A stretch of 64,000 bases of DNA from DAOUBP01 sp964513075. GTDB taxonomy: Bacteria > Chloroflexota > Anaerolineae > CG2-30-64-16. The stretch's first letter is position 1. Each line of letters starts with the position of its first letter. Made by a program: the position numbers and the translations under genes. The stretch covers positions 1 to 64,000 of the forward strand of contig CAZELR010000001.1 of assembly GCA_964513075.1 (NCBI GenBank), given 5' to 3'. Shown here piece by piece: positions 10,081 through 17,974 of the stretch. A model generated the notes under the pieces. The model ran no database searches. It was not told the DNA's origin and saw nothing but the letters and a program-made list of their open reading frames with translations.

Positions 10081-11901
10081 ATGTCTGTCAAGAAGTTGTC
10101 AACCATTCTCGGGGTCTTGCTGATCGCCAGCATGATCCTGACCGCCTGCCCGCAGCCCACACCGGCAACCGTAATCCAGACGGTGGTCGTCGAGAAGCAG
10201 GTCGAGAAAGAGGTGACCAAGGTCGTCGAGACCGTCAAGGAAGTCGAGAAGGTCGTGGTCGCCACGCCGGTGCCGGTGGCTCAGGAAAAGGTGCTCCGCA
10301 TCAACCTGGGTTCCTTCCCCGACATCATCGACCCCCAGAAGAGCTCGTTCGTCAATGAAATCGCGCACCTGCGCATGATGTACGAAGGCCTGACCCAACT
10401 GGACAAGGACCTGAACACGGTCCCCGGTGCGGCCAAGGAATGGAAGTACAACGCGGACGCGACTGAGTTGACCTTCACCCTGCAGCCGGATCTGAAGTAC
10501 AGCGACGGCAGCGTCCTGAACGCGGCCCGCTATGCTTACTCGATCAAGCGCAACATCAACCCCGCGACCGCCGGCGAGTATGCCCAGATCACCGACGAGA
10601 TCAAGGGCGCGCCGGAATGGCGCGGCTGCGGTGACGATGCGGCAGCGTGCGAAGCCGCGGCAGCAGCCCTCGACGCCAGCATCCAGCCGCTCCATGCGGA
10701 TGGCACTGCCTGCGCGGCTGAGAACGTCTACGAAGACGCGGCCTGCGACACCCTGAAGCTCTCCTTCTCCAAGCCGGCGCCCTACTTCCACACCGTCATG
10801 AGCCTGTGGGTCACCTACCCGGCCAAGGAAGAAAACATCTCCGAGGGCGGCGACATCTGGTGGACCTCGTCCAAGTACCATGTCGGCAACGGCCCGTTCA
10901 TCTTGAAGAGCCTTGAATCCTACGTCAAGGCTGTCTACGTCCCGAACCCCAATTACTGGGGCGACAAGGCGCAGATCAACATCGAGTACTCCTACATCGC
11001 TGACTCGGCCGTCTCCTTCGAGGCCTACAAGAACAACGAATTCGACATCATCGGCGCGGCCGCTGAGGATATCGACGTCATCAAGACGGACCCGGTCCTG
11101 AGCAAGGAACTGATGCAGTACCCCGGCTCCTGCACCTACGCCGTCATGTTCCACCAGTTGAAGGAACCCTTCACCGATCAGAAGGTGCGCGAGGCATTCG
11201 CGATGGGCTTCGACCGCGAAGCCTGGGTGCGTGACGTGCTGGCCGGCCTCGGTATGCCGACCCTCACCTGGATCCCGCCTGGGTTCCCTGGCTACGACGC
11301 GAACGAGAAGCGTTGGGGCTACGATCCCGAGGCCGCGAAGGCCGCCCTTGCGGCGTCCTCCTACGGCAGCGTGGACAAACTCCCGGCGATCACCCTGACC
11401 TTCAGCGACACCCCGCGCAACCGCAAGCGCAACGAATGGCTGGCGCAGATGTGGAAGACCTCGCTTGGCGTTGACCTCAAGCTCAACCCGGTCGAGCCGA
11501 CCACCTACACCTCGCTGACCAAGGACATCAAGACCGCGCCGCAGACCTTCATCCTGGGCTGGTGCGCGGACTACCCGGATCCGCAGAACTGGCTGAGCGT
11601 GTACTGGAAGACCGGCGCGTTCGGCGAGCGCATCGGCTACTCCAACAAGGACTTCGATGCGCTGTGCGACCTGGCGGATGTTGAGCTCGATCCCGCCAAG
11701 CGCGCGGAACTGTACGCGCAGGCGCAGACGCTGTTGACCGACGGCGCCCCGGTGGCGTTCGCATGGAACAACCAGAACAACTACCTGGTCAAGCCGTGGG
11801 TCAAGGGCATCGTGACTACGCCGCAGGACTCTGCCTTCCCCGGCGCCACCGCCGATACGCAGATGATCGATATCGATCTGGCGCTCAAGGCCGCCCAGTA
11901 A
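10081..11901 (+). CDS. Peptide ABC transporter substrate-binding lipoprotein (second system, normal domain order)
   Basis: The start is the ATG at 10081 behind AGGAGGAG, giving 606 residues. The lipoprotein signal (Cys23, LTAC) differs from that of the first binding protein at only a few positions, and it is followed by the same kind of Val/Glu/Lys spacer. Here the SBP_bac_5 halves are in normal order: LRINLGSFPDIIDP at the start of lobe I, YSDGSVLNAARYAYSI, GNGPFILKS, then PFTDQKVREAFAMGFDREAW opening the second half and the DYPDPQNW segment. It delivers peptides or related solutes to the permeases at 12031-14023. Its normal order makes it an internal reference for the permuted protein at 1074. 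Confidence 0.92.
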   Translation: MSVKKLSTILGVLLIASMILTACPQPTPATVIQTVVVEKQVEKEVTKVVETVKEVEKVVVATPVPVAQEKVLRINLGSFPDIIDPQKSSFVNEIAHLRMMYEGLTQLDKDLNTVPGAAKEWKYNADATELTFTLQPDLKYSDGSVLNAARYAYSIKRNINPATAGEYAQITDEIKGAPEWRGCGDDAAACEAAAAALDASIQPLHADGTACAAENVYEDAACDTLKLSFSKPAPYFHTVMSLWVTYPAKEENISEGGDIWWTSSKYHVGNGPFILKSLESYVKAVYVPNPNYWGDKAQINIEYSYIADSAVSFEAYKNNEFDIIGAAAEDIDVIKTDPVLSKELMQYPGSCTYAVMFHQLKEPFTDQKVREAFAMGFDREAWVRDVLAGLGMPTLTWIPPGFPGYDANEKRWGYDPEAAKAALAASSYGSVDKLPAITLTFSDTPRNRKRNEWLAQMWKTSLGVDLKLNPVEPTTYTSLTKDIKTAPQTFILGWCADYPDPQNWLSVYWKTGAFGERIGYSNKDFDALCDLADVELDPAKRAELYAQAQTLLTDGAPVAFAWNNQNNYLVKPWVKGIVTTPQDSAFPGATADTQMIDIDLALKAAQ

Positions 11902-11912
11902 TCTGTCCATCG

Positions 11913-11946
11913 ACGGGAGCCAGTTATGTGTGCCGCTGGCTCCCGT
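11913..11946 (+). terminator. Hairpin after the second binding-protein gene (terminator or attenuator)
   Basis: A perfect 11-bp stem (ACGGGAGCCAG at 11913-11923, complement at 11936-11946) is followed by TTTCA. It lies directly after the binding-protein stop codon, as the terminator of the first system does, and is suited to lowering permease expression relative to the binding protein. Confidence 0.55.
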
Positions 11947-11977
11947 TTCAGTCCGATAGCGGACGAACGAGCATAAC

Positions 11978-12008
11978 CCAGGCCAGGTGCTACTGGCGCC
12001 TGGCCTGG
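11978..12008 (+). promoter_or_regulatory. Second hairpin just upstream of the permease ribosome site
   Basis: A 13-bp stem with one G-U pair (11978-11990 with 11996-12008) ends just before the GGGAGGA ribosome-binding site of the permease gene at 12031. It could influence translation or stabilise the 5' end of a processed permease mRNA. The function is inferred from position only. Confidence 0.4.
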
Positions 12009-12030
12009 CAGCTCAGGGAGGATCGGTGGT

Positions 12031-13026
12031 ATGACCACCTACGTCATCCGACGTCTTCTGTACATGATTCCCACGCTGTTTTTCGTGGCGCTGATCACGT
12101 TCATCTTGATGCACGCGGCGCCCGGCGGGCCCTGGGACCGCGATCTTGAAGCGCGCCAGGTGGACAAAACGACGCAGGACATTCTCAACCGGCGCTTCGG
12201 TCTCGACAAACCCTTGTTCTTTAACACGACCGGCGGCAACCCGTTTGACAGCCAGTTCTTTAATTACATCTTTGGCGCCGTGCGGGGTGATCTGGGTCCT
12301 TCATATCGCCAGCGCGGGCTCGACGTACAGGATATCCTCTTCCGACCTCCGGAAGGGAAACCCTTCTGGAACGCCAAGTTCGGCTATTCGCTGCGCCTGG
12401 GCCTCCTGGCCGTGAGTTTGGCCACCCTCCTCGGCATTCCGCTGGGGATCTCGGCAGCGCTTAAGCGGAATACCATAGTGGATTATATTTCGCTGTTTCT
12501 GTCGACGGTTGGCGTCTCTGTGCCTTCCTTCGTGTTGGCGATCTTTTTTATCATCATCTTTGCCAGTAAGCTGAAACTGGTCAAGATCGTGCAGCAGGAC
12601 TGGAACACTCCTGGGGCATGGCTGGTGCCGGCGGCGATCCTCGGCTTCGGCACGTTTGCCTTTGTCACCCGGTTGACTCGCTCCTCGATGCTGGAAATCA
12701 TGCAGCAGGATTACGTGCGGACCGCACGCGCAAAGGGCCTCTCCGAGCGCGTGGTGGTGCTGCGGCATATGCTCCGCAACGCACTCATCCCGGTCGTGAC
12801 CATCCTCGGTCCGGCTCTCGCCGGCCTGGTCACCGGGTCTTTCATCATCGAGCAGATGTTTTCCTTCCCGGGCAGCGGCCGGGCCTTCGTGACATCCATT
12901 TCGCAACGCGACTATTCGATGATCATGGGGACGACGTTGATCTATGCCGTGCTGGTAGCGTTTGCGAATTTGTCGGTGGATATCGTATATGGGTTCCTTG
13001 ATCCCAGGATCAAGGTAGGAGATTGA
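12031..13026 (+). CDS. Peptide ABC transporter permease, DppB/OppB type (second system)
   Basis: The membrane subunit has 331 residues, the usual DppB length, and starts behind GGGAGGA. It has an N-terminal helix, an external segment, and a BPD_transp_1 domain with the EAA loop near residues 228-250 (YVRTARAKGLSERVVVLRHM) and the FSFPGSGRAFV segment. It is shorter than the DppB-type protein at 3333 because the external segment is of normal size. The DppC-type gene follows after four bases. Confidence 0.92.
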   Translation: MTTYVIRRLLYMIPTLFFVALITFILMHAAPGGPWDRDLEARQVDKTTQDILNRRFGLDKPLFFNTTGGNPFDSQFFNYIFGAVRGDLGPSYRQRGLDVQDILFRPPEGKPFWNAKFGYSLRLGLLAVSLATLLGIPLGISAALKRNTIVDYISLFLSTVGVSVPSFVLAIFFIIIFASKLKLVKIVQQDWNTPGAWLVPAAILGFGTFAFVTRLTRSSMLEIMQQDYVRTARAKGLSERVVVLRHMLRNALIPVVTILGPALAGLVTGSFIIEQMFSFPGSGRAFVTSISQRDYSMIMGTTLIYAVLVAFANLSVDIVYGFLDPRIKVGD

Positions 13027-13030
13027 GATT

Positions 13031-14023
13031 ATGACAGCCCAAGCACCCACCGGCAATCAGTCCTTTGTGATTCAAACGACCATCACCAGACCGCCGCGTT
13101 CGTTGTGGAGCGATGCCTGGCATCGCCTTCTGCGCAATAAGGCTGCCATCGGCGGCGCCATCGTCATTGTGGTGTTCTCGTTGGTGGCCATCTTCGCGCC
13201 ACTGCTCGCGCCGCACAATCCCATCAAAGTTTTCCCCAACAGCCGTTATCTCCCGCCTGCATGGGAGGCGGTAGGGCCAGGCGGCAAGGCGGGCAACCCG
13301 GACTTTCTGCTCGGCACCGACAGCATCGGGCGCGATGTGTTGAGCCGCGTGATTTATGGGGCCCGTGTCTCGATGGTGGTTGGCTTGATCCCGACCCTCA
13401 TCATCCTGCTCCTGGGCGTCACGGTCGGCTTGATAGCGGGCTACAGGGGCGGCTGGGTCGATAACCTGCTGATGCGGTTGGCAGACATCATCTATGCCTT
13501 CCCGGACCTGCTGTTCTTCATCATTGTGTTGGCGGCGCTGCGTGACACGGCCATCGGCCAGGCATTGAACGGCCTGCTGCTCCTGTTCGCCGCGTTATCG
13601 ATCGTCAACTGGGTCGGACTGGCTCGCCTGGTGCGCGGCTCGGTGCTCTCGCTCAAAGAGAAAGAGTTTGTCGAAGCCGGCCGCATGATCGGCGCCCCAA
13701 CCAGCCGGATCATGCTCAAGCATCTGCTGCCGAACAGCCTCGGCCCCATTATTGTCTCGACCGCGTTCCGTGTTCCCTCCTTAATCATCACGGAAGCGGT
13801 GTTGGGTTACCTGGGGCTAGGCCTGATCCCTGCCACCGATCTCAAGGCGGTCTTCATCACCAGTTGGGGTTCGCTGCTGCTCGATGGCCAATCCGCCATC
13901 AATGCGCAGCCGATGCTGCTCATGGCCCCGGCGGCCTGCGTGGCGCTGGTGGTGCTGGCGTTCAACTACCTCGGTGATGGCCTGCGTGATGCGCTGGATC
14001 CGCGGTTAGCGGGGACGGAGTAG
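13031..14023 (+). CDS. Peptide ABC transporter permease, DppC/OppC type (second system)
   Basis: The membrane subunit has 330 residues and starts behind AGGAG. It has a cytoplasmic N-terminus, a first helix near residues 40-60, the LLGTDSIGRDVLSRVIYGAR segment and an EAA loop (FVEAGRMIGAPTSRIMLKHL). It ends DGLRDALDPRL, as does the DppC-type protein of the first system. A terminator follows at 14066. Confidence 0.92.
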   Translation: MTAQAPTGNQSFVIQTTITRPPRSLWSDAWHRLLRNKAAIGGAIVIVVFSLVAIFAPLLAPHNPIKVFPNSRYLPPAWEAVGPGGKAGNPDFLLGTDSIGRDVLSRVIYGARVSMVVGLIPTLIILLLGVTVGLIAGYRGGWVDNLLMRLADIIYAFPDLLFFIIVLAALRDTAIGQALNGLLLLFAALSIVNWVGLARLVRGSVLSLKEKEFVEAGRMIGAPTSRIMLKHLLPNSLGPIIVSTAFRVPSLIITEAVLGYLGLGLIPATDLKAVFITSWGSLLLDGQSAINAQPMLLMAPAACVALVVLAFNYLGDGLRDALDPRLAGTE

Positions 14024-14025
14024 TG

Positions 14026-14062
14026 CGATAGTGCGGTAGTTCGATAGTGCGGTAGTGCGATA
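14026..14062. repeat. 7-bp tandem array (AGTGCGA/AGTGCGG units)
   Basis: Five imperfect 7-bp units follow the permease stop codon directly. It is a single-arm member of the array family described at 9864-9994. Confidence 0.6.
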
Positions 14063-14065
14063 GGT

Positions 14066-14099
14066 AGGGGGAGGGGACAGGGTCTCTTCCCCCTTTTTT
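14066..14099 (+). terminator. Terminator closing the second transporter operon
   Basis: A short G/C stem (AGGGGGA at 14066-14072 with TCCCCCT at 14088-14094) ends in a run of six T. It lies just after the last permease gene. Confidence 0.6.
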
Positions 14100-14112
14100 G
14101 TGCGTGCAGCTT

Positions 14113-14237
14113 GCAGCAATTCCAAAGGTATCCGGAATCGAGGCTTCAGCCGGTCTGACACGCGGTCCCGAGGGGCCAGAGACCGGCTAAAGCCTCCAGT
14201 CCAGTGTGCTAGGAACGACCAAATTTGGAATTCCTGC
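14113..14237. repeat. Interspersed nested palindrome, copy 1 (about 125 bp)
   Basis: The outer inverted repeats match at 13 of 14 bases (14113-14126 and 14224-14237, GCAGCAATTCCAAA type). An inner inverted repeat matches at 15 of 16 bases (AGGCTTCAGCCGGTCT at 14141-14156 with 14180-14195). A second copy lies at 20304-20428, and the inner palindrome recurs in diverged form at 43367-43427. It has the size and layout of a MITE but no clear target duplication here. Confidence 0.7.
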
Positions 14238-14248
14238 GCCCCTACAGT

Positions 14249-14277
14249 TTGACACCGGCTTGCGCGCCGTGTAAGAT
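14249..14277 (+). promoter_or_regulatory. Near-consensus promoter for the orphan binding protein
   Basis: TTGACA at 14249-14254, a 17-bp spacer and TAAGAT at 14272-14277. Transcription would start near 14284, downstream of the GTG at 14278, which rules that codon out and supports the TTG start at 14305. Confidence 0.7.
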
Positions 14278-14304
14278 GTGGGCATCACAAGAATTGAGGT
14301 AACT

Positions 14305-16074
14305 TTGAGAAGCATACGCAGCCTGGCGGTCGGGCTCATACTGATAGGCTTATCCCTGGTTCTTTTGGGCTGTTCGAAGAGCACGGCGCAGCCGACGGGG
14401 GTCGTCGTCACCGTCCCGGTGATCGAGACGCGCATCGTCGAGGTGACGCGCGAGGTGGAAAAGACTGTCGTCGTTACCGCCACCCCCGTGCCCACGCCGG
14501 CCTACACCTCGCCGATCAACGCGGCGCCCGGTGCGCTGGTCTACCCGCTGACCGCTGACCCGCTCAGCCTGGACCCGCAAGAGGCCTACGATGCCACGAG
14601 CCAACTGGTGGCGGGACAGCTGTACGAAGGGCTGTTCAATCTGAACGGTGACGGCTCGACCGTCCCGGCCGCGGCGACCGGCTTCACGCTGTCGGCCGAT
14701 GGCACGGTCTACACGGTCACGCTGCGCTCTGGGCTGGCGTGGTCCGACGGCCAGCCCTTGACCGCGCAGCACTATGTCGATGGCGTCTGCCGGGTGTTGG
14801 ATCCGGCGGTGGGCGACCCGTTCTACACCTTGCTGACCGACGTCGCGCCGCTGCAGGGCGCCGCGGCCTACGCCAGCGGCGATGAGGCGGACTGCGCCAA
14901 GGTGGGCATCACGGCGGTGGACGACGTGACCCTGCGCCTCACGTTGGCGCGGCCGGCCGCGTATCTGCCGGCGCTGTTAGCCCTGCCGATCTTCTGGCCC
15001 GCACCGGTAACTGCCTCGCAGGCTCTCACCACCACCGTGGCGGTGGGCCCGCCGACCAACGGCCCGTACCTGCTGACCGAGCAGGTTCCCGGCGACCACA
15101 TCCTCCTGACGAAAAACCCGAACTATTGGAATGCGGCCCAGGTGGCCATCGAACGCATCGAATTCAAGATCATCCCTGACCTGGCGAAGCAACTGGCCCT
15201 TTACGAGGCCGGCGATCTGCAAGTGGCCGAGTTTCCCGCGGCGGCCACCGAGCGCATCCAGGCGGACCCGGCCTTTGCACAGGAGCTGCAAGTTCTGGTG
15301 CAGCCGGGCGCCAGCTACCTGGGGCTCAATCTCCAGGCCGCACCCACCAACGACGTCAACGTGCGCCGCGCCATCGCCAGCGCGATCGACCGCCAGGCGT
15401 TGATCGATCAGGTCCTGAAGCAGTCGTGGCACGTGCCGGCCCAGGGGCTGCTGCCGCCCGAGACGCTCGGCGCCAACGGCGAGGACGCGGGCTATCCGTA
15501 CAATCTGGAAGCCGCCCGCAGCTACCTGGCAGAGGCCGGTTACGGACCCGAAAAGCCGATCCCACCCGTGGAGCTCTGGTACAACCGCGAGGGCAGCAAT
15601 GAGCTGCTCTTCAAGGCGGTGGGCGCCATGCTCGAGGAGGCCGGCATCCCGGTGCGGCTGGTCTCAAGCCCGTGGGAGATGTACCTGGACGCATTGGAAG
15701 GGTGCAACAAACCCATCGCCGCGGCGGCTGCCAAGACGCCGGCCGAGTGCAGCTACAACCTCTACCGCATGGGCTGGGTCATGGACTACGCCGATGCCTC
15801 CAGCCTGCTCAAGATCTTCAGCCCCAAGTCCCGCTTCCAATACACCGGCTGGGCCTCGGCAGACTACGATCGGCTGCTGGCCCAGGCGTTGGCAGAGCCT
15901 GACCAGGCCGCGCGCGCCGAGCTGTACCGCCAGGCCGAAGCGCTCCTATTGAACGATGTCGTGGTGATCCCGCTGCAATACTACGACCGCACTGTGCTGG
16001 TGAAGGACGGCATCGCGTTCGATTATCCCCCGTTTGGCCCACCGAACCTGCAATACTGGAAGCTGCGGGAATAG
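14305..16074 (+). CDS. Orphan peptide-type substrate-binding lipoprotein (SBP family 5)
   Basis: The chosen start is the TTG at 14305, after GAGGT, giving 589 residues with a compact signal ending LVLLGC. The promoter at 14249 excludes the more upstream GTG. A Val/Thr/Glu spacer (ETRIVEVTREVEKTVVV) follows the lipid cysteine, then an SBP_bac_5 domain in normal order: SLDPQEAYDATSQL, LAWSDGQPLTAQHYVDG, TNGPYLL, and VNVRRAIASAIDRQALI about halfway. The features resemble OppA more than DppA. No permease or ATPase adjoins it, so it may feed one of the two upstream transporters; that is inference. It has its own promoter. Confidence 0.88.
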   Translation: MRSIRSLAVGLILIGLSLVLLGCSKSTAQPTGVVVTVPVIETRIVEVTREVEKTVVVTATPVPTPAYTSPINAAPGALVYPLTADPLSLDPQEAYDATSQLVAGQLYEGLFNLNGDGSTVPAAATGFTLSADGTVYTVTLRSGLAWSDGQPLTAQHYVDGVCRVLDPAVGDPFYTLLTDVAPLQGAAAYASGDEADCAKVGITAVDDVTLRLTLARPAAYLPALLALPIFWPAPVTASQALTTTVAVGPPTNGPYLLTEQVPGDHILLTKNPNYWNAAQVAIERIEFKIIPDLAKQLALYEAGDLQVAEFPAAATERIQADPAFAQELQVLVQPGASYLGLNLQAAPTNDVNVRRAIASAIDRQALIDQVLKQSWHVPAQGLLPPETLGANGEDAGYPYNLEAARSYLAEAGYGPEKPIPPVELWYNREGSNELLFKAVGAMLEEAGIPVRLVSSPWEMYLDALEGCNKPIAAAAAKTPAECSYNLYRMGWVMDYADASSLLKIFSPKSRFQYTGWASADYDRLLAQALAEPDQAARAELYRQAEALLLNDVVVIPLQYYDRTVLVKDGIAFDYPPFGPPNLQYWKLRE

Positions 16075-16132
16075 CACCGGATGGCTGCCCGATCTTATTA
16101 TCTACCGCTGATTCTGAAGTAACCGAGGACGT

Positions 16133-16720
16133 ATGTCTGCTACGGCGTCGAGGAGCTTGTTTGCGCACGCGGTGCTGGCCGTTGCATCCCGCGCGGGGTG
16201 GCGCATCGCTACCGAGCAGCCCCTGCCTGCCAAGTGCGTCATCATCGGCGCGCATCACACCTCGGGGACCGATCTGCCTCTGGCGTTAACGGTACGGCTG
16301 GCAACAGGCATCCGCTTCCGGTGGGCGGCCAAAGACACCTATTTTCATGGACCGTTGGGCTGGCTGTTCCGCGCGTGGGGCGGCATCCCGGTCAACCGCC
16401 GCGAGCGCACCAATTTCGTGGAGCGCATGGCTGCGATCTTCCGCGAGAGCGACGATTTCAAGCTGGTGATCGCGCCGGAGGGGACGCGGCGCCGCGCCAT
16501 GTACTGGAAGACCGGCTTCTATTACATCGCACAGGCCGCGCAGGTTCCCATCGTCCTCGGGTACGCCGATTATCCGCGCAAGGTCGTCGGGTGGGGGCCG
16601 ACCCTGGTTCCAACCGGCGACATCGCGGCTGATTTCACGGTCATCCGCGATTTCTACGCTACGGTCACCGGGCGTTTCCCCGAGCGGCAGAGCGAGATCG
16701 CCATCCGAAAGCGGAATTGA
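16133..16720 (+). CDS. 1-acyl-sn-glycerol-3-phosphate acyltransferase-like protein (PlsC superfamily)
   Basis: The protein has 195 residues and starts behind GAGG. It carries the acyltransferase catalytic motif HX4D as H42-TSGT-D47 and the substrate motif APEGTRR at residues 114-120, with GGIPVNRR at 83-90 between them. These are the signature blocks of lysophosphatidate acyltransferases that make phosphatidate at the membrane. It is shorter than classical PlsC (about 240) and lacks the long N-terminal membrane region, so it belongs to the compact LPLAT-like group and its acceptor lipid is uncertain. Confidence 0.85.
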   Translation: MSATASRSLFAHAVLAVASRAGWRIATEQPLPAKCVIIGAHHTSGTDLPLALTVRLATGIRFRWAAKDTYFHGPLGWLFRAWGGIPVNRRERTNFVERMAAIFRESDDFKLVIAPEGTRRRAMYWKTGFYYIAQAAQVPIVLGYADYPRKVVGWGPTLVPTGDIAADFTVIRDFYATVTGRFPERQSEIAIRKRN

Positions 16721-16762
16721 GCGGGTGAAGGAAAACAGGCATATCAGCCGAATCCATCTCCC

Positions 16763-16791
16763 GCTCTCCTTGTCTCCCCGTCTCCTTGTCT
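16763..16791. repeat. Short tandem repeat (TCTCCTTG/TCTCCCC units)
   Basis: Alternating 7-8-bp units lie between two convergent genes, ending at the stop codon of the oxidoreductase gene. It is probably another member of the short-unit arrays seen across the window. Confidence 0.4.
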
Positions 16792-17974
16792 ACTTCAGCT
16801 TCTCCATCCCCTTGAACTCGCGATAGGGCGACAGGATCGCCAGCGATTCCGCGTCGTCCGGCGTCGTCTGCCGCAGCACCATGCGCGCCAGCAGCTCGCC
16901 CAGGCCCGGTCCCAGCATGAAGCCCTGGCCGCACATGCCTACCGCCAGCAGGTAGCCCTCCACCTCCCGCGACCAGCCCACCAGCGGCGAGCCGTCCGGC
17001 GTCATGGGGTAGAGGCCGCGCCAGGTGCGCCGCACGCGGATGTTGGCCAGCCGCGGCATCAGGTCGATCATGCGCTGGGCCACCATCGGCAGGAAGGCGC
17101 TGGTCTCGCGCCGATCCTCCCCCCAGATGTTCGGGCTGGGCGTGATGCAGAAGATGATCTGGCCGGTGTAGTGCTGGTAGAAGTAGTAGTTGGTCGAGCC
17201 GGGCGCCGGGCGGATGTCCACCACCATCGGATGCATGAAACGCGCCACCGGCTCGGTGATCGCTGCTTCGTGTGAGTCGGGAGTGACGGGCAGAACGGGA
17301 AGCTGGTAAAGCGAGGATGACGCGTCGGCGCCGCTTGCCCGGTGCGCCGAATTGGCCCAGGCGCCCGCGGCATTGATCACCACCGGCGCGCTCACTACGC
17401 CCTGATCCGTGATCACACCTGTAACCTTCCCACCTTCAACCTTCAACCCGGTGACATGCTCGTTGAAGCGGAACTCGACCCCCCGGCGCCGCGCATGATC
17501 GTAAAACGCATGCAGCGTCAGCAGCGTGGAGCAGTGCCCGTCGGCCGGCGAGTAGGTGCCGCCCAGCAGGTCGATCGGGTTGAGGTCCGGCAGCAGCTCA
17601 AGCATGGCCTGCCGATCCAGCCAGTCGATGTTCAGGCCGTAGCTGTGCTGGGTCTCCAACAGGCTCTTGAGGATCTGCTCTTCGCGCTCCCGATAGGCCA
17701 CATACACGTAACCGCCGCTGTTCCACTCGATATCATCGCCGTGGACCTGCTGCCAGGTGGTGAGGATCTCCAGGCTGCGCAGGTTCAGGCGAATCTTGGC
17801 GGGGTCCGAGTGCGTGGCGCGCACGCCGCCGATGGCCGCCTTGTTGGAGCCCTGGCCGGGACTGGCGCGCTCGTCCAAAACCAGCGTCTTCACCCCCGCG
17901 CCTGCCAGGCTGAACGCCGCCGGCACCCCCACGCTCCCTGCACCGATGATGATGACGTCGTAGTGATCAGGCAT
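16790..17974 (-). CDS. FAD-dependent amino-acid oxidoreductase (DAO family, proline/sarcosine dehydrogenase beta-like)
   Basis: The start is the ATG at 17974 behind GGAGGT, giving 394 residues. It has an N-terminal FAD-binding beta-alpha-beta motif (VIIIGAGSVGVPAA), a DAO-fold body (GGVRATHSDPAKIRLNLRSL; VINAAGAWAN) and the C-terminal flavin contact (YPMTPDGSPLVG; GMCGQGFMLGPGLGEL). The closest families are the catalytic subunits of sarcosine oxidase and of dye-linked L-proline dehydrogenase. Its start overlaps the stop of the upstream iron-sulfur flavoprotein gene by 8 bases, so the two are likely one enzyme that oxidises a secondary amine or imino acid. The exact substrate is not evident. 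Confidence 0.8.
   Translation of the reverse strand: MPDHYDVIIIGAGSVGVPAAFSLAGAGVKTLVLDERASPGQGSNKAAIGGVRATHSDPAKIRLNLRSLEILTTWQQVHGDDIEWNSGGYVYVAYREREEQILKSLLETQHSYGLNIDWLDRQAMLELLPDLNPIDLLGGTYSPADGHCSTLLTLHAFYDHARRRGVEFRFNEHVTGLKVEGGKVTGVITDQGVVSAPVVINAAGAWANSAHRASGADASSSLYQLPVLPVTPDSHEAAITEPVARFMHPMVVDIRPAPGSTNYYFYQHYTGQIIFCITPSPNIWGEDRRETSAFLPMVAQRMIDLMPRLANIRVRRTWRGLYPMTPDGSPLVGWSREVEGYLLAVGMCGQGFMLGPGLGELLARMVLRQTTPDDAESLAILSPYREFKGMEKLK

Noticed and set aside
10099..11910. A 603-residue minus-strand open frame opposite the second binding protein
   Set aside because: It has the same antisense composition effect, and the plus-strand gene has a clear signal peptide and domain.
14278..14304. 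GTG at 14278 as start of the orphan binding protein
   Set aside because: A near-consensus promoter has its -10 box ending at 14277, so the mRNA would begin downstream of this GTG; the TTG at 14305 follows GAGGT and begins a normal lipoprotein signal.
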